Shown: piece after piece, positions 18,601-27,052 of the stretch
How positions within the stretch are numbered: position 1 is the stretch's first letter
How the letters are laid out: each line of letters opens with the position of its first letter
From: Hungatella effluvii
GTDB taxonomy: Bacteria; Bacillota; Clostridia; Lachnospirales; Lachnospiraceae
Assembly: GCF_003201875.1 (NCBI RefSeq)
Contig: NZ_QJKD01000006.1
Span: 248,001 to 312,000, forward strand
DNA: 64,000 nucleotides
Direction: 5' to 3'
Position numbers and translations under genes: made by a program
Notes under the pieces: generated by a model
The model's input: the letters and a program-made list of their open reading frames with translations, nothing else
Databases searched by the model: none
What the model was told of the DNA's origin: nothing

Positions 18601-18914
18601 ATACCTATGAACTGATCCAGGCCGCCGGAATCCCGGCGACACGCGTCAACAAGCTCTATGAGGGACGCCCCAACATCCTGGATATGATTACCAACGGACA
18701 GATCCAGTTAATTGTCAACTCCCCGGTCGGAAAAGACAGCATCCATGATGACAGCTATTTGAGAAAGGCCGCCATCAAGGGAAAAGTTCCGTACATGACC
18801 ACCATCGCTGCCGCCAAAGCAACGGCCAGCGGCATCCGGTATGTGAAGGAACACGGACAGGGAGAGGTTCATTCCCTCCAGTCTCTCCACAGCGAGATCA
18901 GGGATAAGGAATAA
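15687..18914 (+). CDS. carB: Carbamoyl-phosphate synthase large subunit
   Basis: 1075 residues, the normal length. It makes carbamoyl phosphate from bicarbonate, two ATP and glutamine-derived ammonia for arginine and pyrimidine synthesis. The two homologous halves are clear: [20 protein letters not shown] in the first and [20 protein letters not shown] in the second, each with ATP-grasp motifs ([19 protein letters not shown]), then the C-terminal MGS-like allosteric domain from about residue 935 ([20 protein letters not shown]). The ribosome site is AAAGGAGGAC. The amidotransferase subunit gene carA, usually directly upstream, is absent here; it must be elsewhere. Confidence 0.97.
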   Translation: [1075 protein letters not shown]

Positions 18915-18943
18915 CCTTCCTTTTCTAATGTAAGAAGCAAAAA

Positions 18944-18986
18944 GCACCGATAACGGTTGGGATCAATCGTTGCCGGTGCTTTTTTT
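18944..18986 (+). terminator. Intrinsic terminator of carB
   Basis: GCACCGATAACG (18944-18955) pairs with CGTTGCCGGTGC (18968-18979) with two mismatches, followed by a seven-T run. It sits 30 bases after the carB stop. Confidence 0.9.
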
Positions 18987-19032
18987 CTTTATCGTTTCAT
19001 CGGAAATTTGTTTCATCGGAAAACCGCGTACC

Positions 19033-20157
19033 TCATTTTTCCGGCTTCACCATGTCTTCCACCATGGAGATCAGCGGAAACACATCGTTGTAATGCTTCT
19101 GTATAAACATTCCGTTTCGTTCCTGGAACAGCCGTTTGGCCAGCTTGTCAACGACAGGTATCACGATTCGTTCATGCTGGCACAGCATGGGGGCTACGTG
19201 GTCGATACTGCCTGTCACCTGATAATTCAGGCAGCCGCAGTGACAGTTGCAGCGGCCGATGACGGCACATCCCTTACACTCCTCTTTTTCCAGTTCATTG
19301 CGTTCAAACAGCTTCGTACGCTTTTTCTCATCGATTCCGCCCACGACATCCCCAATCGCGAACTCTCTGTGTCCCACAAACTGGGTACAGGGATAGAGGA
19401 GGCCGTCAGGGGCGGCGGATATCTGTTTTTTCCCCAGCTCACACCGTTCGTGGCAGTACTGTTTTCCCTGTATATGGCTGGCTATCTTCACCTCAAAGGG
19501 GCTGAAATAAAATTTCTCCTCCCGCTTCGTCAGTTCATAGTAAAAATCAGCCAGTTCCCGGTACTGGCGTCTTAATTCGCGAACCGATTCCTTCGTCCAG
19601 TTCCCCGCGTAATTCAGGCTGCAGATGAAGTAATGAAATCCCTTCTGCCACAGCTCCTTCACCCCCTGCGCATACTCTGCCGCTGTTTCCGGCGAGACGG
19701 TCATCATAACCGGCGCATAGGGGCGCGAGGCCAGGAGCATGTCCGTCACGGCTTCCAGGCGGTCATACGTGCCCGCTCCGCCGTGATCCCGTCTGAAGAA
19801 ATCGTGAGCCGCTCTCGTTCCGTCGTGGGACAGAGCGATAAATATATTCTCTTTTTGGGAAAACTCCAGAAAATCCCGGTCCAGCAGCGTTCCATTAGTC
19901 GTCATCTTAAAATGAAACCGGACAGGCCTTTCCCGTTCCATGGCCCTGCAGTATGCCACCGTGTCACGGATCGTATCGCGGCACAAAAGAGGTTCGCCTC
20001 CAAAGAATATAATACCGCAGGAAGGCTCTCCGGAAGCGGCAGCCAGACGGACTGCGTGTTCCGCAGTGGAACGGTTCATATACTCCGGTTTCTGACATAC
20101 GTAGCAGTAACCGCACTGCAAATTACAGTCATTGGTCAGGTGCAGGGTCATATGCAT
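19033..20157 (-). CDS. Radical SAM/SPASM-domain enzyme, putative peptide or protein modifier
   Basis: 374 residues. The radical SAM cluster motif CNLQCGYC (C11, C15, C18) opens the protein, followed by the SAM-binding FFGGEPLL and TTNGTLL. The C-terminal half has the SPASM cysteine series for auxiliary Fe-S clusters: CHERCELGKK, YPCTQFVG, and the dense block ECKGCAVIGRCNCHCGCLNYQ, ending PMLCQHE. This resembles anaerobic sulfatase-maturing enzymes and ribosomal-peptide maturases. Its ATG overlaps the stop codon of the upstream lipoprotein gene (TGATG), so the two are translationally coupled and the lipoprotein is the obvious substrate candidate. The exact reaction is unknown. Confidence 0.88.
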   Translation of the reverse strand: MHMTLHLTNDCNLQCGYCYVCQKPEYMNRSTAEHAVRLAAASGEPSCGIIFFGGEPLLCRDTIRDTVAYCRAMERERPVRFHFKMTTNGTLLDRDFLEFSQKENIFIALSHDGTRAAHDFFRRDHGGAGTYDRLEAVTDMLLASRPYAPVMMTVSPETAAEYAQGVKELWQKGFHYFICSLNYAGNWTKESVRELRRQYRELADFYYELTKREEKFYFSPFEVKIASHIQGKQYCHERCELGKKQISAAPDGLLYPCTQFVGHREFAIGDVVGGIDEKKRTKLFERNELEKEECKGCAVIGRCNCHCGCLNYQVTGSIDHVAPMLCQHERIVIPVVDKLAKRLFQERNGMFIQKHYNDVFPLISMVEDMVKPEK

Positions 20158-20978
20158 CAGATTACCCCCTGTCCCTTCAGCCAGTCTATGAAATCCCTTA
20201 CCTGCGCCTTTAAATTCTCTTCGGAAGCTGCCCGCGCCATATCATTCTGCTCTTCTGACATAGCTGCCCAGTAGTTTCCCTCTCTGCCTTCGTATTTCTT
20301 CTGGATTTTATCGTACTCGTCGATCAAATCGCCGTAGTCATAAGGATCATAGAATATTCCCACGATCTCTTCCGGAGAAGTCTTTTCCAGGCTTTTTTGA
20401 AGCCTCACCGCGGTATCCTGAATCGCATAGCTCTCTACGGTTGCATATACGCCTTCTTCCGTCTCCTTCCAGTTTCCGACATCTGATTTGGACACGAACT
20501 CTATGGCGATCTTTTTTTTCGGATCCCAGCCATCTGTCTGGAGACTGCCTTTCACTGTTTTTTCTTTCGTCTTTTCTGGTTCAGGATAGATATGCGTGAC
20601 GGGAAGCTTTACGTTTTTCAACTCCGGCGCTACCTCCTGCGTCAGTATGAGGCCGCCATAGCTTTCCGCCTCCGCCCGTATAATCTCAAATGCCTCCTCT
20701 TCAGACAGAAAGTATGGCGAAACCACCGAAACACAGCCGTAGGCCCCGCTTCCACCGCCGTGAATAAAGACCGGAGCGACCCGGTCCGATGCTCCCTGGG
20801 CACCTTCCGCGCTTGCACCGCAGGCGCTTAAGGAGACAGTCAGACCTAACGCAGTCATAACGTAAGCGTTCTTTTCCCATCTGGACGGAATCCGTTTCAG
20901 CAGCTGCGGATCAGCCAGTATCTCCTCTTTTGCCGGGTATCCGGGATTTTTATATCTGGTTACCGTTTTTACCTTCAT
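20157..20978 (-). CDS. Unusual Cys-containing lipoprotein, candidate substrate of the SPASM enzyme
   Basis: 273 residues, not a family I can name. A ~37-residue hydrophilic leader (TRYKNPGYPAKEE, DPQLLKRIPSRW) precedes a hydrophobic stretch (~38-52) ending in a lipobox-like LSAC (Cys53), so the membrane signal is displaced from the N-terminus. After the Cys comes a small-residue linker and a Gly-rich motif HGGGSGAYGCVSVVSPYFLS with the only other cysteine, then a soluble alpha/beta domain with a repeated Glu/Tyr pattern and the FYDPYDYGDLIDEYD segment. It is first in a two-gene operon with the radical SAM enzyme. GGAGG precedes the ATG by seven bases. Confident as a gene; role is open. Confidence 0.75.
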   Translation of the reverse strand: MKVKTVTRYKNPGYPAKEEILADPQLLKRIPSRWEKNAYVMTALGLTVSLSACGASAEGAQGASDRVAPVFIHGGGSGAYGCVSVVSPYFLSEEEAFEIIRAEAESYGGLILTQEVAPELKNVKLPVTHIYPEPEKTKEKTVKGSLQTDGWDPKKKIAIEFVSKSDVGNWKETEEGVYATVESYAIQDTAVRLQKSLEKTSPEEIVGIFYDPYDYGDLIDEYDKIQKKYEGREGNYWAAMSEEQNDMARAASEENLKAQVRDFIDWLKGQGVI

Positions 20979-21043
20979 CGCTCATCCTCCTTCGCGGGAA
21001 TTCGCTGTGTGCTTCAACGTCCGGTTACTGCTTTCTATAGAAA

Positions 21044-21072
21044 AGTATACCAAATTGTACGGATGAAAGCAA
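21044..21072 (-). promoter_or_regulatory. Predicted promoter of the lipoprotein-radical SAM operon
   Basis: On the minus strand TTGCTT (21072-21067), 17 bases, TATACT (21049-21044); the leader to the start at 20978 would be about 60 bases. Confidence 0.6.
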
Positions 21073-21152
21073 CGTCTGCCCGATGAAGGAAGCCTGCCCG
21101 GCCAAACCGGACTGCGGCGCCACTGGTGGGGAGTGAATTGTAACCCTCAGAC

Positions 21153-21204
21153 ACAGGAAAAGCAAGGCTTCCGAGGACTTCCCCAAAAGCCTTACTTTTC
21201 CTGT
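21153..21204 (-). terminator. Strong hairpin downstream of the catalase gene
   Basis: Two arms of 18 bases (21153-21170 and 21187-21204) pair with a single internal mismatch around AGGAAAAG/CTTTTCCT, 60 bases after the catalase stop. T-richness lies inside the stem rather than after it, so termination is plausible but not textbook. I see no gene in the 287-base gap 20979-21265 that holds it. Confidence 0.55.
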
Positions 21205-21265
21205 ATCTGCAATGACAGAAATTTGCTTCGATGATACCCGAATGGAACCACCTCTCCTCTGTGTA

Positions 21266-22777
21266 TCAGTTTAACGTAGCCTGAATCAGCTTCTCATGGC
21301 TGTGAGGCTCCGCCAGTTCCAGAACGCGGTTTAAGTCAAGGCCCATGGCCTCCGTGATCCGGATCCCGTACTCTTCATCGGCCCAGTAGCAATGAACGGC
21401 ATGGCGGTATTTGATATTCTCCATGACAGACGCAATATTTCTTGCGGTATTGCCGATCAGCAGCTCCCGCTTGTCCTCTTTCAGTACTCTCCACAGGTCG
21501 CCGCCCGCCCGGAAGCAGTCGTCTGTAGGATCGTCCTGGGGATCGTAGGCATACATCGCCCCGGATAAATCGAGCGGCGGTTCCATGACGTCAGGCTGAG
21601 CCGCCCAGTCTCCCATGCTGTTCGGTGAATAGGCGGGAGCGCCGCCGTAATTGCCGTCCGTCCGCATGAGTCCGTCTCTGTGGTAATCGTGAACTTCGAC
21701 CTTGGGCCGGTTGACCGGAATCTGATTGTAGTTGATGCCCAGACGGTATCTCTGCGCGTCGCCGTAGACAAATAAACGGCCCTGCAGGAACTTATCCGGT
21801 GAAAAACCGATTCCGGGAACAACATGGGCCGGTGTAAATGCGGACTGCTCGACCTCTGCGAAATAGTTTTCCGGATTGCGGTTTAACTCCAGCACGCCCA
21901 CCTTCTGAAGCGGAAATTCCTTATGACGCCAGATCTTTGTGATATCAAATGGATTTTCATAATGATTCCTCGCCTGTTCCTCTGTCATAATCTGGACATA
22001 CATAGTCCAGCGCGGATATTCGCCCTTTACGATCGATTCGTACAAATCACGGCCATGGCTCTCCCTGTCTTTTGCGATAAGCGCCCCGGCCTCTTCGTCC
22101 GTCAGGTTTTTAATCCCCTGCTGGGTTATAAAATGAAATTTGCACCAGAATCGCTCATTATCTTTATTATAAAAACTAAAGGTATGTTCTCCATAGAGAT
22201 TCATATGACGGAAAGACGCGGGAATTCCGCGGTCAGACATTACAACGGTCGTCTGATGGAACGTCTCCGGCAGCAGCGTCCAGAAATCCCAGTTATTCTG
22301 CGCAGAGCGCATGCCGGTCTGAGGATCGCGCTTTACCGCACGGTTCAAATCCGGGAAATTATGTACATCACGAAGGAAGAAGGTTGGTGTATTATTTCCG
22401 ACCAGATCCCAGTTTCCTTCTTCTGTATAAAATTTGATTGCCACGCCTCGGATATCGCGCTCTGCGTCAGCCGCGCCCCGTTCCCCCGCTACCGTTGAAA
22501 AACGTACAAAAAGATCTGTTTTTGTGCCCTTCTGCAGCACCTTTGCCTTCGTAAAAGCGGAGATATCCTCGGTACATTCAAAGGTCCCATAAGCGCCCCA
22601 GCCCTTGGCATGCATACGCCTCTCAGGAATTACTTCTCTGTCAAAATGTGCTAATTTCTCCATAAGCCAGACATCCTGCATCATAACAGGGCCTCTCGGA
22701 CCCGCAGTCAGCGAATGCTCATTCTCAGCGACAGGTGCCCCTACTTCATTGGTTAGTTTTTTCGCTTTTGTATCCAT
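21266..22777 (-). CDS. katA: Monofunctional heme catalase
   Basis: 503 residues, the length of clade-3 small-subunit catalases. It dismutates hydrogen peroxide in the cytoplasm, useful for an anaerobe under brief oxygen exposure. Visible signatures: the distal histidine block [14 protein letters not shown], the Asn-containing [20 protein letters not shown] region, and the proximal heme tyrosine motif [20 protein letters not shown]. No second domain is present. AAGGAGGT lies in front of the ATG, and a near-consensus promoter is 26 bases upstream of the start. It is transcribed alone, in the same direction as the GNAT gene behind it. Confidence 0.95.
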   Translation of the reverse strand: MDTKAKKLTNEVGAPVAENEHSLTAGPRGPVMMQDVWLMEKLAHFDREVIPERRMHAKGWGAYGTFECTEDISAFTKAKVLQKGTKTDLFVRFSTVAGERGAADAERDIRGVAIKFYTEEGNWDLVGNNTPTFFLRDVHNFPDLNRAVKRDPQTGMRSAQNNWDFWTLLPETFHQTTVVMSDRGIPASFRHMNLYGEHTFSFYNKDNERFWCKFHFITQQGIKNLTDEEAGALIAKDRESHGRDLYESIVKGEYPRWTMYVQIMTEEQARNHYENPFDITKIWRHKEFPLQKVGVLELNRNPENYFAEVEQSAFTPAHVVPGIGFSPDKFLQGRLFVYGDAQRYRLGINYNQIPVNRPKVEVHDYHRDGLMRTDGNYGGAPAYSPNSMGDWAAQPDVMEPPLDLSGAMYAYDPQDDPTDDCFRAGGDLWRVLKEDKRELLIGNTARNIASVMENIKYRHAVHCYWADEEYGIRITEAMGLDLNRVLELAEPHSHEKLIQATLN

Positions 22778-22802
22778 AAGTACCTCCTTCTTTCATAATT
22801 AT

Positions 22803-22831
22803 ATTATATTCCAACATTTTCTAAAAGTCAA
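22803..22831 (-). promoter_or_regulatory. Strong promoter of katA
   Basis: Minus strand TTGACT (22831-22826), 17-base spacer, TATAAT (22808-22803). The region around the -10 box is an AT-rich imperfect palindrome that might be a peroxide-repressor site, but it does not match the 15-base PerR box well enough to call. Confidence 0.75.
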
Positions 22832-22905
22832 AACATATTTGTGCACATTGTATATATAAATACCGCCGAGTGTGATATATAATTGTCAATTTGAACAATA
22901 CACAT

Positions 22906-23337
22906 TTATAATTTCAAAATCATCTTCTGACAGGGATAATCAAATACAACGAGTTCCTCCGCGTCTGTAAACCCGCAGGAATGGTAACATGCCCGCGCCG
23001 CGATTCCCTTTGGATCACCGTCCTGAAACGTAACGACAGAGATCTGATCGCCGGCTTCGAAGCACTCTGTCATCTTTCGAATCAGCCCGTTTGCCACCCC
23101 ATTTTTCCGATAATCCGGATGGGTCGCCAGAAACGTGAGTTCTTTCCCCGCCTTTGTGAATAGAATCAGGCCTGCCGGCACGCCATTCCTGTCGTCTATA
23201 AAAGCCTCGTTCTTACCGATTGACTCACTGAGTGCCGCCAGAAAATCATCTTCCTTATACCCGGCGAAATCATCTTTAACCAATTCCATCATAGACAGAA
23301 TCATTTCTTTATCTTCCTGAAGTACGTATCTTACCAT
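22906..23337 (-). CDS. GNAT-family N-acetyltransferase
   Basis: 143 residues with the GNAT fold pattern: a beta-strand V-A-L-like segment (FIDDRNGVPAGLILFTKAGKEL), then the acetyl-CoA-binding motif A ELTFLATHPDYRKNGVANGLIRKM (the R-x-x-G-x-A core), then ISVVTFQDGDPKGIAARACYHSCGF, a typical GNAT C-terminal hairpin. Substrate cannot be predicted. A GGAGAGG ribosome site is next to the ATG. It is transcribed towards katA but separated from it by a separate promoter, so the two are not clearly an operon. Confidence 0.85.
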   Translation of the reverse strand: MVRYVLQEDKEMILSMMELVKDDFAGYKEDDFLAALSESIGKNEAFIDDRNGVPAGLILFTKAGKELTFLATHPDYRKNGVANGLIRKMTECFEAGDQISVVTFQDGDPKGIAARACYHSCGFTDAEELVVFDYPCQKMILKL

Positions 23338-23543
23338 AGCCTCTCCTTCTACCTGCCAATCTTCTGTATTTTCTACTCAGAGTTTAACACAGGAGGCCGT
23401 CAGCGGCAACAGAAAAATGAGTCAGGAAAGCGCTCAGGATTCCATCGAGATTCCCAAGTGTATGCCAGAAAAAAACAATCGTTCGTGTTCGCGACACAAA
23501 TACACTTCTTTCGAAAATGTCCGCTCGATACGGAACATTTTTC

Positions 23544-23572
23544 TTGCTATTTGTCCTGCCGCCCCTTATAAT
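23544..23572 (+). promoter_or_regulatory. Promoter of the tdh-kbl operon
   Basis: TTGCTA (23544-23549), a 17-base spacer and perfect TATAAT (23567-23572). Just upstream, a bulged hairpin (AAAATGTCCG, 7-base loop, CGGAACATTTT, then TTC TT) could end readthrough or be an operator. I see no gene in the remaining ~200 bases back to the GNAT start. Confidence 0.75.
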
Positions 23573-23637
23573 GTAGGTATCAGATACTCGGAAAATTGTA
23601 TTTTTCCATAATCAAGCAGTATAAAGGGGGTAATATC

Positions 23638-24690
23638 ATGCAGGAACAAACCATGTGGGCATTGACGAAAAAGAAACCGGAGGAAGGACTCTGGATGGAG
23701 CGCGTGCCGGTTCCGGCCGTTGGGCCGAATGATGTAAAAATCAAGATTCATAAAACGGCCATCTGCGGCACGGACGTACACATCTATCAATGGAATGAAT
23801 GGGCACAGCACACCATTCCGATCGGCCTGACCGCCGGCCACGAATATGTGGGCGAGATCGTGGAGACGGGCGCGGGCGTAACCGGACATCAGGTGGGGGA
23901 TCTGGTATCCGGTGAAGGCCATATCACCTGTGGTAAATGTCGGAACTGTCTGGAAGGCCATAAGGAAAACTGCCGGGATGCAAAAGGAGTCGGTGTAAAC
24001 CGAAACGGAGCGTTTGCAGAATATCTGGTGATTCCGTCTTCTAACGTGTGGCCCTGTAATCCGAATATTCCAGAGGAGCTCTACTCCATCTTTGATCCGT
24101 TCGGCAACGCCACACATACGGCGCTCTCCTACGACCTTCTGGGTGAGGATGTCCTGATTGCCGGGACAGGCCCTATCGGTATCATGGCCGCGGCCATCGC
24201 AAAATTCTGCGGAGCGCGCCATGTGGTCGTAACAGATTTAAACGATTACCGGCTGGATCTGGCGAAGAAGCTGGGGGCTACAAGAACGGTCAACTTAAGA
24301 AAAGAGACGCTGGGCGATGTGATGAAATCCATCGGGATGACGGAAGGCTTTGACGTGGGCATGGAGATGTCTGGAAGTCCGGCCGGTCTTTCCGATATGA
24401 TCCATAATATGAAGCACGGCGGTAAGATTGCGCTGTTGGGGCTCCAGGGACGGGAAACCACGGTTGACTTAGAGACCGTTATATTCAATGGCCTGAATCT
24501 TCGCGGTATTTACGGCAGAAAGGTCTGGGATACCTGGTATAAGATGACCACCATGGTCCAGGCCGGTCTGGATATATCGCCGATCATCACTCACCGGTTT
24601 GATATCCGCGATTACGAAAAGGGATTTGAAGCTATGATTTCCGGACAGTCGGGCAAAGTAATTCTGGACTGGTCCCATATCAATGATTAA
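23638..24690 (+). CDS. tdh: L-threonine 3-dehydrogenase
   Basis: 350 residues, zinc-dependent medium-chain dehydrogenase. It oxidises threonine to 2-amino-3-ketobutyrate with NAD+. Seen: catalytic zinc ligand C43 in [17 protein letters not shown], the GHEYVGEI histidine-glutamate pair, structural-zinc cysteines [19 protein letters not shown], and the nucleotide-binding [13 protein letters not shown] followed by an acidic residue in TDLNDYR. Start 23638 is taken because AAAGGGGG precedes it; an upstream ATG at 23596 has none. The next gene is kbl, 19 bases on, the standard partner. Together they convert threonine to glycine and acetyl-CoA. Confidence 0.95.
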   Translation: MQEQTMWALTKKKPEEGLWMERVPVPAVGPNDVKIKIHKTAICGTDVHIYQWNEWAQHTIPIGLTAGHEYVGEIVETGAGVTGHQVGDLVSGEGHITCGKCRNCLEGHKENCRDAKGVGVNRNGAFAEYLVIPSSNVWPCNPNIPEELYSIFDPFGNATHTALSYDLLGEDVLIAGTGPIGIMAAAIAKFCGARHVVVTDLNDYRLDLAKKLGATRTVNLRKETLGDVMKSIGMTEGFDVGMEMSGSPAGLSDMIHNMKHGGKIALLGLQGRETTVDLETVIFNGLNLRGIYGRKVWDTWYKMTTMVQAGLDISPIITHRFDIRDYEKGFEAMISGQSGKVILDWSHIND

Positions 24691-24709
24691 AGAAAAAGGA
24701 GATTTGAAA

Positions 24710-25909
24710 ATGGCTCGCAAAAACGATATTTTAAGTATTTATACGAAAGAAGTGGAAGACATCAGGGAAGCCGGCCTGTTTAAGGGAGAAGCACCAATCG
24801 CTTCCGCCCAGGGCGCCCGCGTAAAGCTGGAGGACGGCCGGGAAGTCATCAACATGTGCGCGAATAACTATCTTGGCCTTGGCGACAACCAGAGACTGAT
24901 CGATGCCGCAAAGAGAACGTACGACAACCGGGGCTACGGCATGGCTTCTGTCCGTTTCATCTGCGGAACCCAGGACATTCATAAGGAACTGGAAGCAAAG
25001 ATTTCCAATTTCCTTGGAACAGATGATACGATTCTTTACTCCTCCTGCTTCGATGCCAACGGCGGCCTGTTCGAGACGATTCTCACAGAGAACGATGCGG
25101 TTATCAGCGACGAACTGAACCACGCTTCTATCATCGACGGCGTTCGGCTCTGCAAGGCCAAACGGTATCGTTACAAGAATAATGACATGGCCGATCTGGA
25201 AAAGAAGCTTCAGGAGGCAGATGCTGCCGGAGCAAGAATCAAGCTGATCGCCACAGACGGCGTATTCTCTATGGACGGAATCATCTGCAACTTAAAGGGT
25301 GTCTGTGATCTGGCAGACCAGTACCATGCATTGGTTATAGTAGATGACAGCCACGCAGTAGGCTTCATTGGAAAACACGGCCGCGGAACGGCGGAATACA
25401 ATGGCGTGGAAGGCCGCGTGGATATCATCACTGGTACGCTCGGTAAGGCTCTGGGTGGAGCGTCAGGCGGATACACCTCCGGGCGCAGGGAAATTATCGA
25501 TCTGCTTCGTCAGAGAAGCCGTCCATACTTATTCTCCAACACCCTGGCGCCTGCGATCGTCGGCGCCAGCTTAGAACTGTTTGACATGCTGGAGGAAAGC
25601 ACGGAGCTGCGGGATCATCTGGAGGAAACCACCGCATACTACAGAAAGCAGCTGACAGACAACGGATTCGATATCATTCCGGGACCCCACCCTTGCGTGC
25701 CGGTCATGTTGTATGATGAAAAACTGGCTGGGGAATTTGCAAAGAGAATGATGGCAAAGGGGGTCTATGTCGTGGCCTTCTCGTTCCCGGTCGTACCAAA
25801 GGGGAAGGCGAGAATCCGTACCCAGGTATGCGCGAGCCATACAAAAGAAGACATTGATTTTATTGTAAAATGCTTCATGGAGGTTCGGGAAGAAATGGGG
25901 CTAAAGTAA
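24710..25909 (+). CDS. kbl: Glycine C-acetyltransferase (2-amino-3-ketobutyrate CoA ligase)
   Basis: 399 residues, as normal for Kbl. A PLP-dependent alpha-oxoamine synthase that cleaves 2-amino-3-ketobutyrate with CoA to glycine and acetyl-CoA. Motifs: N-terminal [25 protein letters not shown], the [11 protein letters not shown] segment with a PLP-stacking His, [11 protein letters not shown] (PLP-binding Asp/His) and the lysine for the PLP Schiff base in [13 protein letters not shown]. Start 24710 uses AAGGAG eight bases upstream; an earlier in-frame ATG at 24683 overlaps tdh without a ribosome site. The family includes BioF, but the coupling to tdh makes Kbl the right call. Confidence 0.95.
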   Translation: MARKNDILSIYTKEVEDIREAGLFKGEAPIASAQGARVKLEDGREVINMCANNYLGLGDNQRLIDAAKRTYDNRGYGMASVRFICGTQDIHKELEAKISNFLGTDDTILYSSCFDANGGLFETILTENDAVISDELNHASIIDGVRLCKAKRYRYKNNDMADLEKKLQEADAAGARIKLIATDGVFSMDGIICNLKGVCDLADQYHALVIVDDSHAVGFIGKHGRGTAEYNGVEGRVDIITGTLGKALGGASGGYTSGRREIIDLLRQRSRPYLFSNTLAPAIVGASLELFDMLEESTELRDHLEETTAYYRKQLTDNGFDIIPGPHPCVPVMLYDEKLAGEFAKRMMAKGVYVVAFSFPVVPKGKARIRTQVCASHTKEDIDFIVKCFMEVREEMGLK

Positions 25910-25942
25910 GGCCAAATATTCGGTCTGCGGCCATAAGTATAG

Positions 25943-25975
25943 GGGGAAAAGGAAGTGAACCGCTTCCTTTTCCCC
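25943..25975 (+). terminator. Terminator of tdh-kbl
   Basis: A perfect 13-bp stem (GGGGAAAAGGAAG, 7-base loop, complement) followed by TTATAT, 34 bases after the kbl stop; it also faces the end of the oppositely transcribed DUF3169 gene. Confidence 0.8.
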
Positions 25976-26011
25976 TTATATCGTGCCCTCATACCATGCG
26001 AAATTACAATC

Positions 26012-26749
26012 CTATTCCTGCAATCCTTTTTTCTCTCTCAAAGAATAAATCCCATAGGAAATGCTTTGGATCAACATGATCAGACCTAACAGCAGGATGG
26101 ACATACTGCCTGTCCCCATGTTCAGTTTTCCTATTAATGCGATCACAAGCCCAAACAAAAGTGCATGTCTCGTTATCTGAAATGCCTTGTAACCGCAGTG
26201 ATAAATCTGCAGCCGTTCCGCTTCATCGCAGCTCTCTTCCCATGTCTTCAAAAAGGCAAAATCCGCAGGATCCCCCTTTTTCAGTGGATTCGTCTTCTTT
26301 ACCTGTTTGATAACCGCTATTTCCACACAGACCATGGAGATTGTGGATACTAAAAATACGACCACAGACCAAAGTGCAAACGTGTTTCTCTTATCGAATC
26401 CTATGCCGAATGCCATAAACTGAATGACCAAATTGACATTGGTAAGAGTCAAAACAATATTCTGAGCGTCGCCTACTTTTTTCTCCGTTATGCCTTCCTC
26501 ATCGGAATCCATAAGGGGGGACCACTTCTTCGCCTTGTTCATCAAAATCAGGGAGCAGCCTCCTAGTACCAGCCAGACTATCAGCTGAATCCATAAGGTA
26601 GACCGCACCGCTCCCGCATACAGCAGTTCTGCCAGGGAGGCCGCCCCTCCTTTTGCAAACAATATGGATCCGGCTCCAAGCACTGCTCCGATCGCCGCCC
26701 CTGTCAAAGCCCACAGCATTAGTTTTAAATATGAATTTTTTACTTTCAT
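26012..26749 (-). CDS. DUF3169-like integral membrane protein
   Basis: 245 residues with about six membrane helices (near residues 9-30, 46-68, 95-115, 125-150, 196-215, 220-240) and a charged central loop between helices 4 and 5 (KKTNPLKKGDPADFAFLK). It matches the pattern of DUF3169 proteins, which in Firmicutes are routinely paired with a small XRE repressor. Its ATG overlaps the repressor's stop codon (ATGA), so the two form a tight unit. Function of the family is unknown; membrane stress or bacteriocin immunity are guesses from context only. Confidence 0.8.
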   Translation of the reverse strand: MKVKNSYLKLMLWALTGAAIGAVLGAGSILFAKGGAASLAELLYAGAVRSTLWIQLIVWLVLGGCSLILMNKAKKWSPLMDSDEEGITEKKVGDAQNIVLTLTNVNLVIQFMAFGIGFDKRNTFALWSVVVFLVSTISMVCVEIAVIKQVKKTNPLKKGDPADFAFLKTWEESCDEAERLQIYHCGYKAFQITRHALLFGLVIALIGKLNMGTGSMSILLLGLIMLIQSISYGIYSLREKKGLQE

Positions 26750-26958
26750 TTTGTCTCCTCCTCTTCATACGCAAAAATGTCTTCCACTGTTACGGACAGA
26801 ATCCGTGCCAGCTTAAGCGCCAATGTCACCGAGGGGGAGTAATCGCCCCGCTCAATTAAACTGATCGTCTGTCTGGATACACCTGCCAGATTACCCAACT
26901 CCGCCTGATTCACGCCGAGCCTTGCCCGGTGTTCCTTTAACCTGTTATATAATGGCAT
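26746..26958 (-). CDS. Small XRE-family repressor paired with the DUF3169 protein
   Basis: 70 residues, almost entirely one helix-turn-helix domain: LKEHRARLGVNQAELGNLAG, then VSRQTISLIERGDYSPSVTLALKLARIL. It is probably a dimeric autorepressor. Start 26958 (MPLYNRL) is set by GGAGAG a few bases upstream; a 5-residue longer start lacks it. Directly upstream lie three identical palindromes that overlap its own promoter and are presumably where it binds. Confidence 0.9.
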   Translation of the reverse strand: MPLYNRLKEHRARLGVNQAELGNLAGVSRQTISLIERGDYSPSVTLALKLARILSVTVEDIFAYEEEETK

Positions 26959-26994
26959 AGCTCTCCTTTCCATATGACAATTACCATTTACAAT

Positions 26995-27014
26995 TTGACA
27001 ATTATTCTTGTCAA
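26995..27014 (-). promoter_or_regulatory. Operator 1, TTGACAA-N6-TTGTCAA
   Basis: Perfect 7-bp inverted repeat with a 6-base spacer, lying at or just downstream of the predicted transcription start of the XRE-DUF3169 operon. Confidence 0.8.
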
Positions 27015-27017
27015 CTC

Positions 27018-27046
27018 AGTATATCATTGACAACTTTCCTTGTCAA
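27018..27046 (-). promoter_or_regulatory. Promoter of the XRE-DUF3169 operon, embedded in the operators
   Basis: On the minus strand a perfect -35 box TTGACA (27046-27041), a 17-base spacer and TATACT (27023-27018). The -35 box is one arm of operator 2 and the spacer contains the other arm. Confidence 0.85.
27027..27046 (-). promoter_or_regulatory. Operator 2, TTGACAA-N6-TTGTCAA
   Basis: Same 7-6-7 palindrome, covering the -35 box and part of the spacer. Its centre is 32 bp from that of operator 1. Confidence 0.85.
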
Positions 27047-27052
27047 TACTAT

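Noticed and set aside
22790..22835. AT-rich palindrome at the katA promoter as a PerR box
   Set aside because: The second half-site matches the TTATAATNATTATAA consensus at only about 3 of 7 positions unless the spacer is widened, so it is not reported as an operator.
24710..25909. kbl as bioF for the biotin operon
   Set aside because: It shares the alpha-oxoamine synthase fold, but is co-transcribed with tdh and has the size and motifs of Kbl; use in biotin synthesis is unsupported.
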